From positions 180,041 to 244,040 of the forward strand of contig QOQW01000006.1 of assembly GCA_003327425.1 (NCBI GenBank): a DNA stretch of 64,000 nt, written 5' to 3'. Source of the DNA: Candidatus Ozemibacter sibiricus. GTDB taxonomy: Bacteria; Muiribacteriota; Ozemobacteria; Ozemobacterales; Ozemobacteraceae. Shown one piece after another: positions 44,493 through 52,625 of the stretch. The number at the start of each line of letters is the position of its first letter. Within the stretch, counting starts at the first letter, position 1. The notes below the pieces were generated by a model, which saw only the letters and a program-made list of their open reading frames with translations, made no database searches and was not told where the DNA came from. Made by a program: the position numbers and the translations under genes.

Positions 44493-44498
44493 TATAGT
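44493..44498 (+). promoter_or_regulatory. TATAGT -10 element next to the STN gene start
   Basis: TATAGT ends seven bases before the ATG at 44506. A weak -35 (TGGCGG, 44470-44475) is 17 bp upstream. No Shine-Dalgarno is seen, so the transcript may be leaderless. Confidence 0.35.
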
Positions 44499-44505
44499 GA
44501 GCACC

Positions 44506-45051
44506 ATGGCGATTCATCCAGAGCAGCGACTTCGCGCCAGCCGCTCGACGCGGCAGGTTGGCAGACGAAGCCGGGGGTTCGTGGCGTTCGTTCTGCTGGG
44601 CGTCGGGCTGATGTTCCACCCCGTCGCCGTTCTCGCGCAAGATCGGGCCTCGGCCCCCGCCACAGTCGGTGCCCCAGAGGTGACGCTTGATGTGCGCGAT
44701 GCCGACCTGCGCCAGGTCTTTCAGAATCTGGCTTTGAAAGCCGGCATCAATATCCTGATTTCCCCCAAAGTCAAGGGCACCGTCACCTGTCGGATCGTCG
44801 ACATGGATCCGGTGGAATTGATCTATTACCTGGCCCGCACCAATGGGTTGATCCTCGAACGACACGGGAATATCCTGCTCGTTCTCGCCGAAAACCCGCC
44901 TGGTACACGGACGCGCATGGAAATCATCCCCTTGCAGAATGCCAATGCCGCCGAAGTGGCCCGGATCATCCAGAATCTCCAGCTCGACAAGCGGGCCCGG
45001 GTCACCCACGATGAGCGAACCAATCGATTGATCGTCGTCTATGAAGAATAG
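44506..45051 (+). CDS. STN/secretin N-terminal domain protein without pore
   Basis: 181 residues. Signal peptide about 1-45 after a basic head (FVAFVLLGVGLMFHPVAVLAQ). Residues 57-110 match an STN (secretin/TonB short N-terminal) domain: VTLDVRDADLRQVFQNLALKAGINILISPKVKGTVT. Then RMEIIPLQNANAAEVARIIQNL... starts a secretin N1 domain and stops after about 45 residues. The N2/N3 and beta-barrel of a real secretin (PilQ/GspD, 500 or more residues) are missing. It may be a periplasmic adaptor for a pilus/secretion system or a remnant. The following gene overlaps its end by 11 bases. Confidence 0.75.
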   Translation: MAIHPEQRLRASRSTRQVGRRSRGFVAFVLLGVGLMFHPVAVLAQDRASAPATVGAPEVTLDVRDADLRQVFQNLALKAGINILISPKVKGTVTCRIVDMDPVELIYYLARTNGLILERHGNILLVLAENPPGTRTRMEIIPLQNANAAEVARIIQNLQLDKRARVTHDERTNRLIVVYEE

Positions 45052-46078
45052 CCAGATCGTCGTGGCCGTCGCCCTGGCCCTGGTGGTGGGACTGGGAAGC
45101 GGCCTCCGGGCGCAAACGCCTTCGGTCGGGTCGGCGGTGACGCCGTTGCCTGCCTCTTCCCCTGCCGTCGCTTCGCAGCCCGTTTCTCGGCAAGCTGTCC
45201 CTTCGCAGCCCGTCGCTTCGCCACCGGCGGGTTCGCCGGCTGGCGCGACGGCGGCCGCCCTGCTTCCCGACGAAGTTCCGGAGCATGTGATCGCCGAGAC
45301 CGCCCCCGATATCCAGCCGGCCAGCGATGTGCTTTCGGTCGACCTGGGCGACCTGCCCATCGAGGAGAGAGACCTCGCGACCGAGGCGGCCAGTCTGCTC
45401 CTCGGAACGTCCGAGCCTCCGTCCGAGCCGGCGCGCCGGCAGAAAAAGCCGGTGCGCCCTCGAGGAGAGAAAGCCCCGGCCCTCGAGCCGGTCCTGTTGT
45501 TGGGGGCCGAAGAAGAGCTGCAGGCTCTGGCTCGTCAGGAGGCCGAGAAATCGGTGACCCTGGAGGGCTACCTCAAGATCGAAGAGCATCCCATCGCCCG
45601 GCGGGCGGCGGTCCGGCGCTGGGTCCTCGAGACCGCCTCGGGAACCCGCATTCCCTTGCAATCGACGCTGGCCTTCATCACCGAACTCAAGAAAGATGGC
45701 ATTTTCGATCAACCTGTCCGCCTGACCGGCGTCTGGCGCCCAAGCCCCGGGAATGAGCGGCTGCGCTTCTTCGCGGCCGACCGGATCGAACCACGCCCCG
45801 AACCCGAGGAGGGAGGGGTCGCTTCCGCTCCGCTCCTGGCTTCGGGCCCGATGACGGCGCCGGGGCCAGCCGGGGCTTCGGCGACGGCGTTTATCGCCTA
45901 CGAAGACGAACTGGCCGCCGGGGCGAGCCAGCCGCGGCCGGCCACCGCCCTGGCTTCCCCGGCGCCCCCTCTGACCTCGCCGGCCGCCGTCCTGTCACGG
46001 CGTGGCGAAGATCCAGGCCCCGGCGACCAAACCGCCCCGGCCAGCGCTTCGGTGAGGGGGGCGCCCCGCGTTCCCTGA
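45041..46078 (+). CDS. Exported Pro/Ala-rich protein of unknown function
   Basis: 345 residues, start overlapping the STN gene by 11 bases. Signal peptide 1-24 (QIVVAVALALVVGLGSGLRAQ). Residues 25-70 are Pro/Ser/Ala/Gln repeats (SQPVSRQAVPSQPVASPP); a compact domain at about 155-245 (VTLEGYLKIEEHPIARRAAVRRWVLETASGTRIPL...RLTGVWRP) looks beta-rich, and 250-345 is again low-complexity. Such a layout (extended linker, small beta domain) fits PilP/GspC-like or peptidoglycan-spanning proteins. I cannot name it. The coupling to an STN protein suggests one complex. Confidence 0.65.
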   Translation: MKNSQIVVAVALALVVGLGSGLRAQTPSVGSAVTPLPASSPAVASQPVSRQAVPSQPVASPPAGSPAGATAAALLPDEVPEHVIAETAPDIQPASDVLSVDLGDLPIEERDLATEAASLLLGTSEPPSEPARRQKKPVRPRGEKAPALEPVLLLGAEEELQALARQEAEKSVTLEGYLKIEEHPIARRAAVRRWVLETASGTRIPLQSTLAFITELKKDGIFDQPVRLTGVWRPSPGNERLRFFAADRIEPRPEPEEGGVASAPLLASGPMTAPGPAGASATAFIAYEDELAAGASQPRPATALASPAPPLTSPAAVLSRRGEDPGPGDQTAPASASVRGAPRVP

Positions 46079-46108
46079 GCCGCCAAGCTTCCTGCCCGAA
46101 CCTTCGCG

Positions 46109-47317
46109 ATGTTTCCCTTCGCCAGCCGCCTGCCCCCCGAAGACCGCCGCGCCTACCAGCTCGACGCCGTGGCGGCCGGCTTCTATGGCGTGTTCATCGG
46201 CATCTGCAATCCGTTCGTCCCCGTCATTCTCAAACGCCTGGGGGCGACGCCGTTCGAAATGGGCCTGTCGCTGGCCGCCCCGTTCCTGGCGCTGGTGATC
46301 GGATTCCCGCTCTACCGCTTCCTGGGCGGGTTCCGTGCCCTCGATCTGGTGACGGTGCCGACCTTCTTCTCGCGTCTGATCGTGATCGCCATCGGGATGG
46401 CCTCGACGCCGCGCGCCATCCTGACCGCGTTCGTCCTCGTGCAGTTCGTCGAATCCCTGGGCATGTCGGCCTGGACCCGCGTTTTGAAGGAAATCTACTC
46501 GCCTCGCGGCCGCAGTCCGGCCATGGGCTTCGTCCGATTCTTCCTGGGCGGCGCCATGATCCTGGCCACCGCGATCGGCGGGGTGCTCATGGATCGCGGG
46601 CATACCTTCCTGGCCTTCCTGGTGGCCGGGATCAGCGGTTCGATCTCGTCGTTGATCTTCTCGCGCGTCCTGCCTCGCGATCGTTCGCCCGTCTTCTCGC
46701 CCTCGACCATCGCCACCCGCGACATCGCCCGCACCTTCACGACCTCGGAAGCCTTCTTCTGGCTGAATGTCACCGTGCTCTTCTATGGGTTCGGCAATCT
46801 GCTGGTCCTGGGCACGCTGCCCACCATGCTGGTCGAGCGGTTCCAGATCTCCAACACCGCCCTCGGGTATCTCAATGGCCTGACCAATGTGCTGCAGACC
46901 GCCGGCTATCTCGGCCTCGGCCTGCTGCTGACCCGCCTCGGCGGCACCCGCGGCCTGCTGCTGGGCATGCTGGTGGGCGTGGCCAACCCCTGGATCTTCC
47001 TGCTCGCCCCGCGTCTCGAACTGCTGGCCATCCCCTTCGCCCTCAACGGGATCGTGTTCGCCTCGTTCGATCTTTCCTGGCCCGTATTGATCCTGACCAT
47101 GGCTCCCGAACGCGAGATCGGCCTCTTCGCCGCCGTCTACACCCTCCACATGGGGCTGCGGGGATTGATCGCCATGTTCGTCTCCAATCTGGCGCTTCCC
47201 ATGCTGGGCACCGGCTTTTTCTTCGGCCTGGGCGGCGTTCTGATGGCGCTCGGGGTGGCGGTCGGCTTCTTGTTGCTCGATCGATGGGAATCGCCCGCGA
47301 CGACCCAGCCCGCCTGA
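46109..47317 (+). CDS. Major facilitator superfamily transporter
   Basis: 402 residues with about 12 hydrophobic segments. FYGVFIGICNPFVPVILKRLGATPFEMGLSLAAPFLAL is the N-terminal bundle; the second half starts near 210 (FFWLNVTVLFYGFGNLLVLGTLPTML). SRLIVIAI and GGTRGLLLGMLVG sit where MFS loop motifs occur, but the GxxxDRxGRR motif A is poorly kept. Substrate unknown. The last 34 bases overlap the uvrC start. Confidence 0.82.
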   Translation: MFPFASRLPPEDRRAYQLDAVAAGFYGVFIGICNPFVPVILKRLGATPFEMGLSLAAPFLALVIGFPLYRFLGGFRALDLVTVPTFFSRLIVIAIGMASTPRAILTAFVLVQFVESLGMSAWTRVLKEIYSPRGRSPAMGFVRFFLGGAMILATAIGGVLMDRGHTFLAFLVAGISGSISSLIFSRVLPRDRSPVFSPSTIATRDIARTFTTSEAFFWLNVTVLFYGFGNLLVLGTLPTMLVERFQISNTALGYLNGLTNVLQTAGYLGLGLLLTRLGGTRGLLLGMLVGVANPWIFLLAPRLELLAIPFALNGIVFASFDLSWPVLILTMAPEREIGLFAAVYTLHMGLRGLIAMFVSNLALPMLGTGFFFGLGGVLMALGVAVGFLLLDRWESPATTQPA

Positions 47318-49188
47318 AGAAGCTGCTGGCCACGCTGCCGGCTCGGCCGGGCGTCTACCTGATGCGGAATGCCAGCGGCGAGATCGTCTACGTCGGCAAG
47401 TCGCGCTCGCTGAAGAACCGTGTCCGCTCGTATTTCGCCGGGAAACGGCGCGACCCCAAGACGGCGGCGCTGGTCGAGGCCGTGGCCGATATCGAATTCA
47501 TCGTCACCGAAACCGAGGTCGAGGCCCTGATCCTCGAGAACAACCTGATCAAGCGCCATCGGCCCCGGTACAACGTCATGCTGAAAGACAGCAAGACCCA
47601 TCCCTACCTGCGCGTGACGATGGGAGAACCGTTCCCCCGTCTCGAGAAGGTTCGCCGGGTCGTGTTCGGAGACGGCCATGCCTACTTCGGGCCTTTCCCT
47701 GACGAAGGCGGGCTCAAGCGCATCGTCGATCTGCTGTCGCGCACGCTCCGCCTGTGCGTGGGCAAGAAGGTGCTCCGGCCCGACCGGCCGGCGTCGAAAG
47801 CCTGTCTGCGCTACCATCTCGGGTATTGCCAGGGCGCCTGCATCGGGGCTGTCCGTCCTGAGGAGTATCGGAAGATCGCCGAACAGGCCGTGGAGATCCT
47901 GTCGGGGCGGGTCCCGCTCGATCTGGCCGCTCTGCGGGCCCGGATGAACGAGCTGGCGGCGGCCTATCGCTACGAGGAGGCCGCCGAGCTGCGCGATACC
48001 ATCATGGCCTTGGAAAGCTTCTTCCAGGCGCAGAAGGTGGAGTTGTCCCGTCCGGTCGACCGCGACCTGTGGGGGGTCGCCGAAAGCCCCGACCGCCTCG
48101 TCGTGTCGGTCTTTTTCGTGCGGGGCGGCAAGCTGCTGGGCCATCGGGTCATCGAAGCCGAGCGCGAACCGGGGGCCGCGGTGCGTTCGTTGCTAGGCCA
48201 TCTGATGATGCAATTCTACGAGCAGAATCTGATTCCGCCGCGCATTCTGGTGACGCCGCCGCCGGCGCCGCTGGCCCCCCTGCAGGACTACCTCGCCGGG
48301 CGGTGCGGGCATGCGGTGCGCTTCGGCACCGCCCGCCGCGGGCCCTTGCACCGTCTGTTGCGCATGGCCAGCGACAACGCCCGGGAGGTGCTGCGCAATC
48401 TCAAATCGCCTGGTCCGACCCGCGTCGCCGAAGGCGTGATCGATCTGGAACGCCGCCTGAACCTGCCTCGCCTGCCGATGCGGATCGAATGCATCGATAT
48501 CTCGCACCTGCAGGGAGCCGATCCGGTGGCCTCGCTGGTGGTCGCCATCAATGGCGAGCCCCGCCGCAGCGAGTATCGGTTGTTCCACATCAAAGGGGTG
48601 GCCGGCATCGATGATCCGGCCGCGATCGCCGAGGTGACCCGCCGCCGCTTCGCCCGCCAGCTCCGGGAAGATGGGCCCCTCGCCGATCTGCTGATCGTGG
48701 ACGGGGGCCTGGCCCAGGCGCGGGCCGCCCAAGCCGAGCTGACGACGCTCGGGGTCGAGCGCCCGATCTTCGGGCTGGCCAAGCGCGAGGAAGTGCTGGT
48801 TCCCCCTGAAGGTGAGCCGATCCGGCTGCCCCACGCCTCGCCGGCGCTGCGCGTGCTGGTCAGGCTGCGCAACGAAGCCCATCGGTTCGCCAATACGTTC
48901 CGGGCCCGCACCTCGGCCCGCCGGGTCATGCGTTCGGCCCTCTTGAACCTCCCCGGCGTGGGCCCTCGCACCTTGCAGAAGATCCTGTCGGAATTCGGGT
49001 CTCTCGAACGCGCCAGCCAGACCACCCCCGAGGAGCTGGCCCGCCGAGCCGGTCTGAGCGCCCGCCTGGCCGACCTGGTCCATGCTTCCCTGCAGCCTCG
49101 CTCCCCGAAACCACCCGACGCCGGTCCAGAGCACGCACCCCCGGCCGGTGACCGCCCGACCCGATCCGACGATGAGACGAACGATTGA
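47284..49188 (+). CDS. uvrC: Excinuclease ABC subunit C
   Basis: 634 residues, full length. GIY-YIG nuclease domain at the N-terminus (LPARPGVYLMRNASGEIVYVGKSRSLKNRVRSYF), the Cys-rich region (CLRYHLGYCQGACIG), UVR motif (ALRARMNELAAAYRYEEAAELRDTI), the RNase H-like 5' incision domain with RIECIDISHLQGADPVASLVV and LLIVDGGLAQARAAQAEL, and C-terminal HhH repeats (LPGVGPRTLQKILSEFGS). It makes both incisions in nucleotide excision repair with UvrA and UvrB. Start at 47284 lies inside the MFS gene, with an overlap of 34 bases; the start LARDDPARLKKLLATLPARPG fits the family. Confidence 0.95.
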   Translation: MGIARDDPARLKKLLATLPARPGVYLMRNASGEIVYVGKSRSLKNRVRSYFAGKRRDPKTAALVEAVADIEFIVTETEVEALILENNLIKRHRPRYNVMLKDSKTHPYLRVTMGEPFPRLEKVRRVVFGDGHAYFGPFPDEGGLKRIVDLLSRTLRLCVGKKVLRPDRPASKACLRYHLGYCQGACIGAVRPEEYRKIAEQAVEILSGRVPLDLAALRARMNELAAAYRYEEAAELRDTIMALESFFQAQKVELSRPVDRDLWGVAESPDRLVVSVFFVRGGKLLGHRVIEAEREPGAAVRSLLGHLMMQFYEQNLIPPRILVTPPPAPLAPLQDYLAGRCGHAVRFGTARRGPLHRLLRMASDNAREVLRNLKSPGPTRVAEGVIDLERRLNLPRLPMRIECIDISHLQGADPVASLVVAINGEPRRSEYRLFHIKGVAGIDDPAAIAEVTRRRFARQLREDGPLADLLIVDGGLAQARAAQAELTTLGVERPIFGLAKREEVLVPPEGEPIRLPHASPALRVLVRLRNEAHRFANTFRARTSARRVMRSALLNLPGVGPRTLQKILSEFGSLERASQTTPEELARRAGLSARLADLVHASLQPRSPKPPDAGPEHAPPAGDRPTRSDDETND

Positions 49189-49316
49189 CCCTCTCCTCGC
49201 TCAAGCAGGGCTCCCATGCTCCTCGTGCCCGCCCTGGCCAGTCGGTCGCTCGCCCTCGCCTGAGCCGCGGGAGAGGGGACTGGCATCGGAGACCGGAATC
49301 GGGTAGAAGATTGACC

Positions 49317-50330
49317 ATGCATCAACGGCCACCATCCTTCCCCAGAACACTCTGGCGTTCCTGCCGCCTGGCGGCGGTCATGGGTTTGGCCGGCCTGCTG
49401 GCCATGGTGTTCGGGGCGGCCGTCAGGGCCCGGGCCATGGAGCCCACCGGAATCGGCCGCCGCGAATGGGATGGCCATCTGGAACGGGCGGTGACGCGCG
49501 CCTTCGCCGACGGTGAGGCCTTCCGGGCGACGGGGCTGTTCGATTGCCTGGGCTACACCGCCACGCAGGTCGCCGAAATCGCCCAGGTCACCCCGCGCCC
49601 GGCCTCTCTGACCGTCGAGTGGGCCGCCGCCGATCCCGCCAGCGGATTCTTCCAGCGACTGCTCGTCACGACCCATCGCGTTCGGTACTATGACCTGACC
49701 ATCGAACGGGCCGTCTTTTCCTTCACTGATATCCGGCTCGATGTCGATGCCTTGCTGACCGATCGCCTGGTGTTCCGTTCAGTCGGTCGGGTTGGCCTCG
49801 AGACGTTCGTTTCAAGCGCCGACATTCTCAAGGTCTTCGATCTGGTGACCAGGGCCCGCGGGCTTTCAGGGCTGGTCATGAACATCGACCGTCGCACCAC
49901 CCGCCTGCGTGGGCGCGTGCGACAGGGATGGCTGACCGTCAACTTCCACCTCGAGGGGATCCCCTGCCTGAAGAACGGCCGGCAGATCGAGTTCCGTTGC
50001 CGACGCCTTGTGCTCAATGGGCTGTCCCTTCCGCAAGGGGTGATACGAGGGATGTTCTCGCGGATCAATCCGGTGTTCGATGCTGATCAGACCTGGCTCA
50101 ACCTCCATCTGGACAAGATCGCCCTCGAACCAGGATACGTCCGTTCCTGGGGAGCCATTCTCCCCGCGGCCAGGTCAGACCCTACACCGGTCAGTTCGAA
50201 CAATCCCCTCCCATCAACTGGTCGTCAGGGTTCAAGGAACCTGGCCCCTGCCCCGTCCACATCGTTGTTCCCTGTCGAGGAAGCAGTTTCGCCGAGGTCG
50301 TCTTCCCTCGCGACCAAGGCTGACCCTTGA
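49317..50330 (+). CDS. Exported DUF2993 (LmeA-like) protein
   Basis: 337 residues from the ATG at 49317; the frame before it has no start context. Signal peptide about 1-40 (LAAVMGLAGLLAMVFGAAVRARA). The middle (about 60-280) is a run of beta strands with SLTVEWAAADPASGFFQRLLVTTHRVRYYDLTIERAVFSFTDIRLDVDALLTDRLVFRSVGRVGLETFVSSADI, in the style of DUF2993/LmeA or AsmA-like lipid-carrier domains. The C-terminal 45 residues are Ser/Pro-rich. It may bind lipids in the periplasm; family match is moderate. Confidence 0.65.
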   Translation: MHQRPPSFPRTLWRSCRLAAVMGLAGLLAMVFGAAVRARAMEPTGIGRREWDGHLERAVTRAFADGEAFRATGLFDCLGYTATQVAEIAQVTPRPASLTVEWAAADPASGFFQRLLVTTHRVRYYDLTIERAVFSFTDIRLDVDALLTDRLVFRSVGRVGLETFVSSADILKVFDLVTRARGLSGLVMNIDRRTTRLRGRVRQGWLTVNFHLEGIPCLKNGRQIEFRCRRLVLNGLSLPQGVIRGMFSRINPVFDADQTWLNLHLDKIALEPGYVRSWGAILPAARSDPTPVSSNNPLPSTGRQGSRNLAPAPSTSLFPVEEAVSPRSSSLATKADP

Positions 50331-50343
50331 GGCATCCCCACCC

Positions 50344-51045
50344 ATGGCCACTCCTCGCCGCATCGCCCGCCTCGCCCAGGTCCTGCACCGCCGCCAGCCC
50401 GAAATTCTGCTGGCCCTGGACGGTGTCCATGATCCACACAACCTTTCGGCCATCTTACGGTCGGCCGATGCCACCGGCCTGACCCGAATCCTCTGGCAAC
50501 CCGACCAGGAAGACCCCGACCCGCCCAATCCCGAAGTCGCCATGGGCACCGAACGATGGGTGGCCCTCGAAGCGGTGCCGAACCTTCGCGAGGCCATTCT
50601 GGCGCTGAAAGGGAACGGATATCGGGTCGCCGCTACCCACCTGGCCGCCGACGCCGTCGATTTTCGACAGGTCGATTGGACCGGCAGCTGGATCATCGTC
50701 CTCGGGAATGAGCATCGGGGCTGTACCGACGAGATTCTGTCGGTGACCGATGTCAACATCGTCCTGCCCATGATGGGTTTCGTCCAGAGCCTCAATGTCT
50801 CGGTCGCCGCGGCCGTATTGCTGTACGAAGTCCAACGGCAGCGAGCTGCCGCTGGCCTTTACCAACGAACTCTTCCCACTGAGACGGTGCGCACCCTGTA
50901 CGAGCGGTGGGGCCTCGCCAACGACGGCATTTCCTGCGATGATCTCCTGGTTCCGCCGGCCAGTCTGCCACCTAGCGAACAGGGCCATACCGACGGACGC
51001 CATAAGGGAAAGGGACGCCCCAAACGGCAACGGGGCAGCGGCTGA
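50344..51045 (+). CDS. SpoU/TrmH family RNA 2'-O-methyltransferase
   Basis: 233 residues from the ATG at 50344. SPOUT knot motifs 1-3 are clear: LALDGVHDPHNLSAILRSADATGL, WIIVLGNEHRGCTDEIL, and VLPMMGFVQSLNVSVAAAVLLYEVQRQR. TrmH-type enzymes methylate the ribose of G18 or related positions in tRNA. The C-terminal 70 residues are basic (Lys/Arg/Gln-rich, GHTDGRHKGKGRPKRQRG) and likely bind RNA. Starts 13 bases after the DUF2993 gene. Confidence 0.88.
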   Translation: MATPRRIARLAQVLHRRQPEILLALDGVHDPHNLSAILRSADATGLTRILWQPDQEDPDPPNPEVAMGTERWVALEAVPNLREAILALKGNGYRVAATHLAADAVDFRQVDWTGSWIIVLGNEHRGCTDEILSVTDVNIVLPMMGFVQSLNVSVAAAVLLYEVQRQRAAAGLYQRTLPTETVRTLYERWGLANDGISCDDLLVPPASLPPSEQGHTDGRHKGKGRPKRQRGSG

Positions 51046-51139
51046 CGCCGCTCTCGCGACCACCCGCTCGAAACACCTCAAGAAATCCCAGGATTCGACC
51101 GACAGGTACGCGGCACCTACGCGTCACGGAGATAGGGAC

Positions 51140-51667
51140 ATGTCCGGACACCTGCAGTCGATCAAGGAATGGATCAAGGATTTCCTGAAGGCGCTGGTCT
51201 TCTTTTTCGCTCTTCAGACCTATGTCGTCCAAGGGTTCGTGATCGAAGGGGCCTGCATGGAGCCACAATTGCGATCACATGAGAAGATCATGGTCAACAA
51301 ACTGATCTATTACTTCCGGCCCCCGGCGGTCGGCGAGGTGGTGGTGTTCTCCTTCCCGCTCGATCCGCGCAAGGATTTCATCAAACGAGTGGTGGGGGTG
51401 CCTGGCGATCTGCTCGAGATCAGGGACGGATTTCTGTACCGCAACCATAAACGAGTCGCCGAGCCTTTCGTCAAGGAATATGTATTCGGTACATTCGGTC
51501 CCCTGCGGGTTCCGCCCGGGAAGGTCTGCGTGATGGGCGACAATCGGAACAACAGCCATGACAGTCGGGCCTGGGGGTTCCTGGACATCGCTCAAGTGAA
51601 AGGCCGGGCCGAGTTCGTCTTCTGGCCGCCCTGGTCCGTGGGCTTGATTCCAGCCATCGCCGACTAG
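51140..51667 (+). CDS. lepB: Signal peptidase I with cysteine at the nucleophile position
   Basis: 175 residues from the ATG at 51140 (GATAGGGA upstream). One N-terminal membrane segment (about 15-35, FLKALVFFFALQTYVVQGFV), then the catalytic box. Where the family has SGSMxPT, this protein reads EGACMEPQL: Cys39 (codon TGC) replaces the serine. The general base Lys82 (DFIKRVVGVPGD) and box E GDNRNNSHDSRAWGFL are intact. Signal peptidase I removes signal peptides from exported proteins. The Cys could act as nucleophile, or this may be a specialised paralogue. AT-rich stretch and a new promoter follow. Confidence 0.88.
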   Translation: MSGHLQSIKEWIKDFLKALVFFFALQTYVVQGFVIEGACMEPQLRSHEKIMVNKLIYYFRPPAVGEVVVFSFPLDPRKDFIKRVVGVPGDLLEIRDGFLYRNHKRVAEPFVKEYVFGTFGPLRVPPGKVCVMGDNRNNSHDSRAWGFLDIAQVKGRAEFVFWPPWSVGLIPAIAD

Positions 51668-51668
51668 T

Positions 51669-51698
51669 TTGACACCTTTTCCTCCCTTTCATTATAGT
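51669..51698 (+). promoter_or_regulatory. sigma70-type promoter for the DUF2225 gene
   Basis: TTGACA (51669-51674), 18-bp spacer, TATAGT (51693-51698), with the ATG at 51720. One of the best promoters in the window. Confidence 0.7.
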
Positions 51699-51719
51699 AG
51701 GGGTGAGGGAAGAAATTGC

Positions 51720-52373
51720 ATGTCGACCCGTTTCCAGGAGAAGAGCTTCCATTGTCCGGTCTGCGCCCGGGATTTCCGGGCGTTGATCGTCGAATCGGTG
51801 AGCCACCAAGGCCAGGATTCCGATTTCTACCCCCACTACATCGGGGAAGACCCGCTCCCCTATTTCCTGGTACAATGCCCAGACTGTCAGTATTGCGCCT
51901 ATCCGGATGATTTCACCAGCTCCGAATTCTCGCAGCGCCCGATCACCCAGGCCATGATCCGCAGCATCCTGGGCCAGCCGCTGGCGCGCAAACTCCCGCG
52001 CCATGCCCAGCGGTACTACCTGGCGGCCAAGCTCTACGAGGCGCAGAAACGGAATCCCTACTACATTGGCAATCTGTACCTGCGTGGGTCCTGGGTCTGC
52101 CGGCAGGAAGAAGATCGCAAAGCCGAGATCGAGCTGCAACAGCTCGCGGTGAAATTCCTCCGCCAGTCGGTCGAAATGTCGACCGTCGTCAACCCCGACA
52201 ACCTCCCGGTGGTAACCTACCTGGTCGGAGAACTCTACCGGCGCCTCGAAGACAAAGCCCTGGCTCGCGAATGGTTCGGGTCGGTCGAAGAGCTGGTCGC
52301 CGACACCGAGCAGCAGTGGGTGCTCGAACTGGCCAAGAAACAGGCCGAATTGAACGAATACTTCCTCAACTGA
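51720..52373 (+). CDS. DUF2225 protein with N-terminal zinc-ribbon-like cysteines
   Basis: 217 residues. Residues 10-55 hold two CxxC pairs: HCPVCARDF and VQCPDCQYCAYPDDF (a CxxCxxC), typical of the DUF2225 head, which probably binds zinc. The C-terminal 120 residues are helical repeats (AQRYYLAAKLYEAQKRN...LVGELYRRLEDKALAREWFG) of the TPR kind. Function is unknown; members occur in many diderm groups and Firmicutes. GAGGGAAGAA upstream. The stop is followed by eight T (52380-52387). Confidence 0.82.
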   Translation: MSTRFQEKSFHCPVCARDFRALIVESVSHQGQDSDFYPHYIGEDPLPYFLVQCPDCQYCAYPDDFTSSEFSQRPITQAMIRSILGQPLARKLPRHAQRYYLAAKLYEAQKRNPYYIGNLYLRGSWVCRQEEDRKAEIELQQLAVKFLRQSVEMSTVVNPDNLPVVTYLVGELYRRLEDKALAREWFGSVEELVADTEQQWVLELAKKQAELNEYFLN

Positions 52374-52398
52374 CGCGCCTTTTTTTTAGCCGGCAGCG

Positions 52399-52588
52399 CA
52401 CTTTCCCCTGTAGGTATTAGTGCCCTGATGGGCCCATGTACGGCAACATGGGGCGGAGAGGGCTGGAGGTAAGCCCTCCTTTTCAGGGCAAAGGAACCTA
52501 TTTCCAGAGGCCGCCCCTGTCGGTGGGGGGGGTCTGCAGGCAATTTTCCCCTCAACCGTTCTCCGCATTCTCCCGATGTAGGGGGGTG
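52399..52588 (+). ncRNA. Candidate structured RNA, possibly 6S-like
   Basis: A 190-base rod can be drawn: CAC..CCCCT (52399-52409) pairs with AGGGGG.GTG (52580-52588), and GCGGAGA (52453-52459) pairs with TCTCCGC (52560-52566). Local hairpins: CCCATGT/ACATGGG (52433-52452), GGGCT/AGCCC (52460-52476), CCTTT/AAAGG (52478-52494). Length and central open region recall 6S RNA. It could also be a leader for the phosphoesterase gene. No family consensus is identified and no terminator is seen at its 3' end. Confidence 0.3.
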
Positions 52589-52625
52589 TTTCCTGTCCTT
52601 AACGCCTGGGAGGAACAAGAACGGC

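Noticed and set aside
52480..52540. c-di-GMP (GEMM) riboswitch
   Set aside because: CAGGGCAAAGG is reminiscent of part of the consensus, but the rest of the conserved core is missing.
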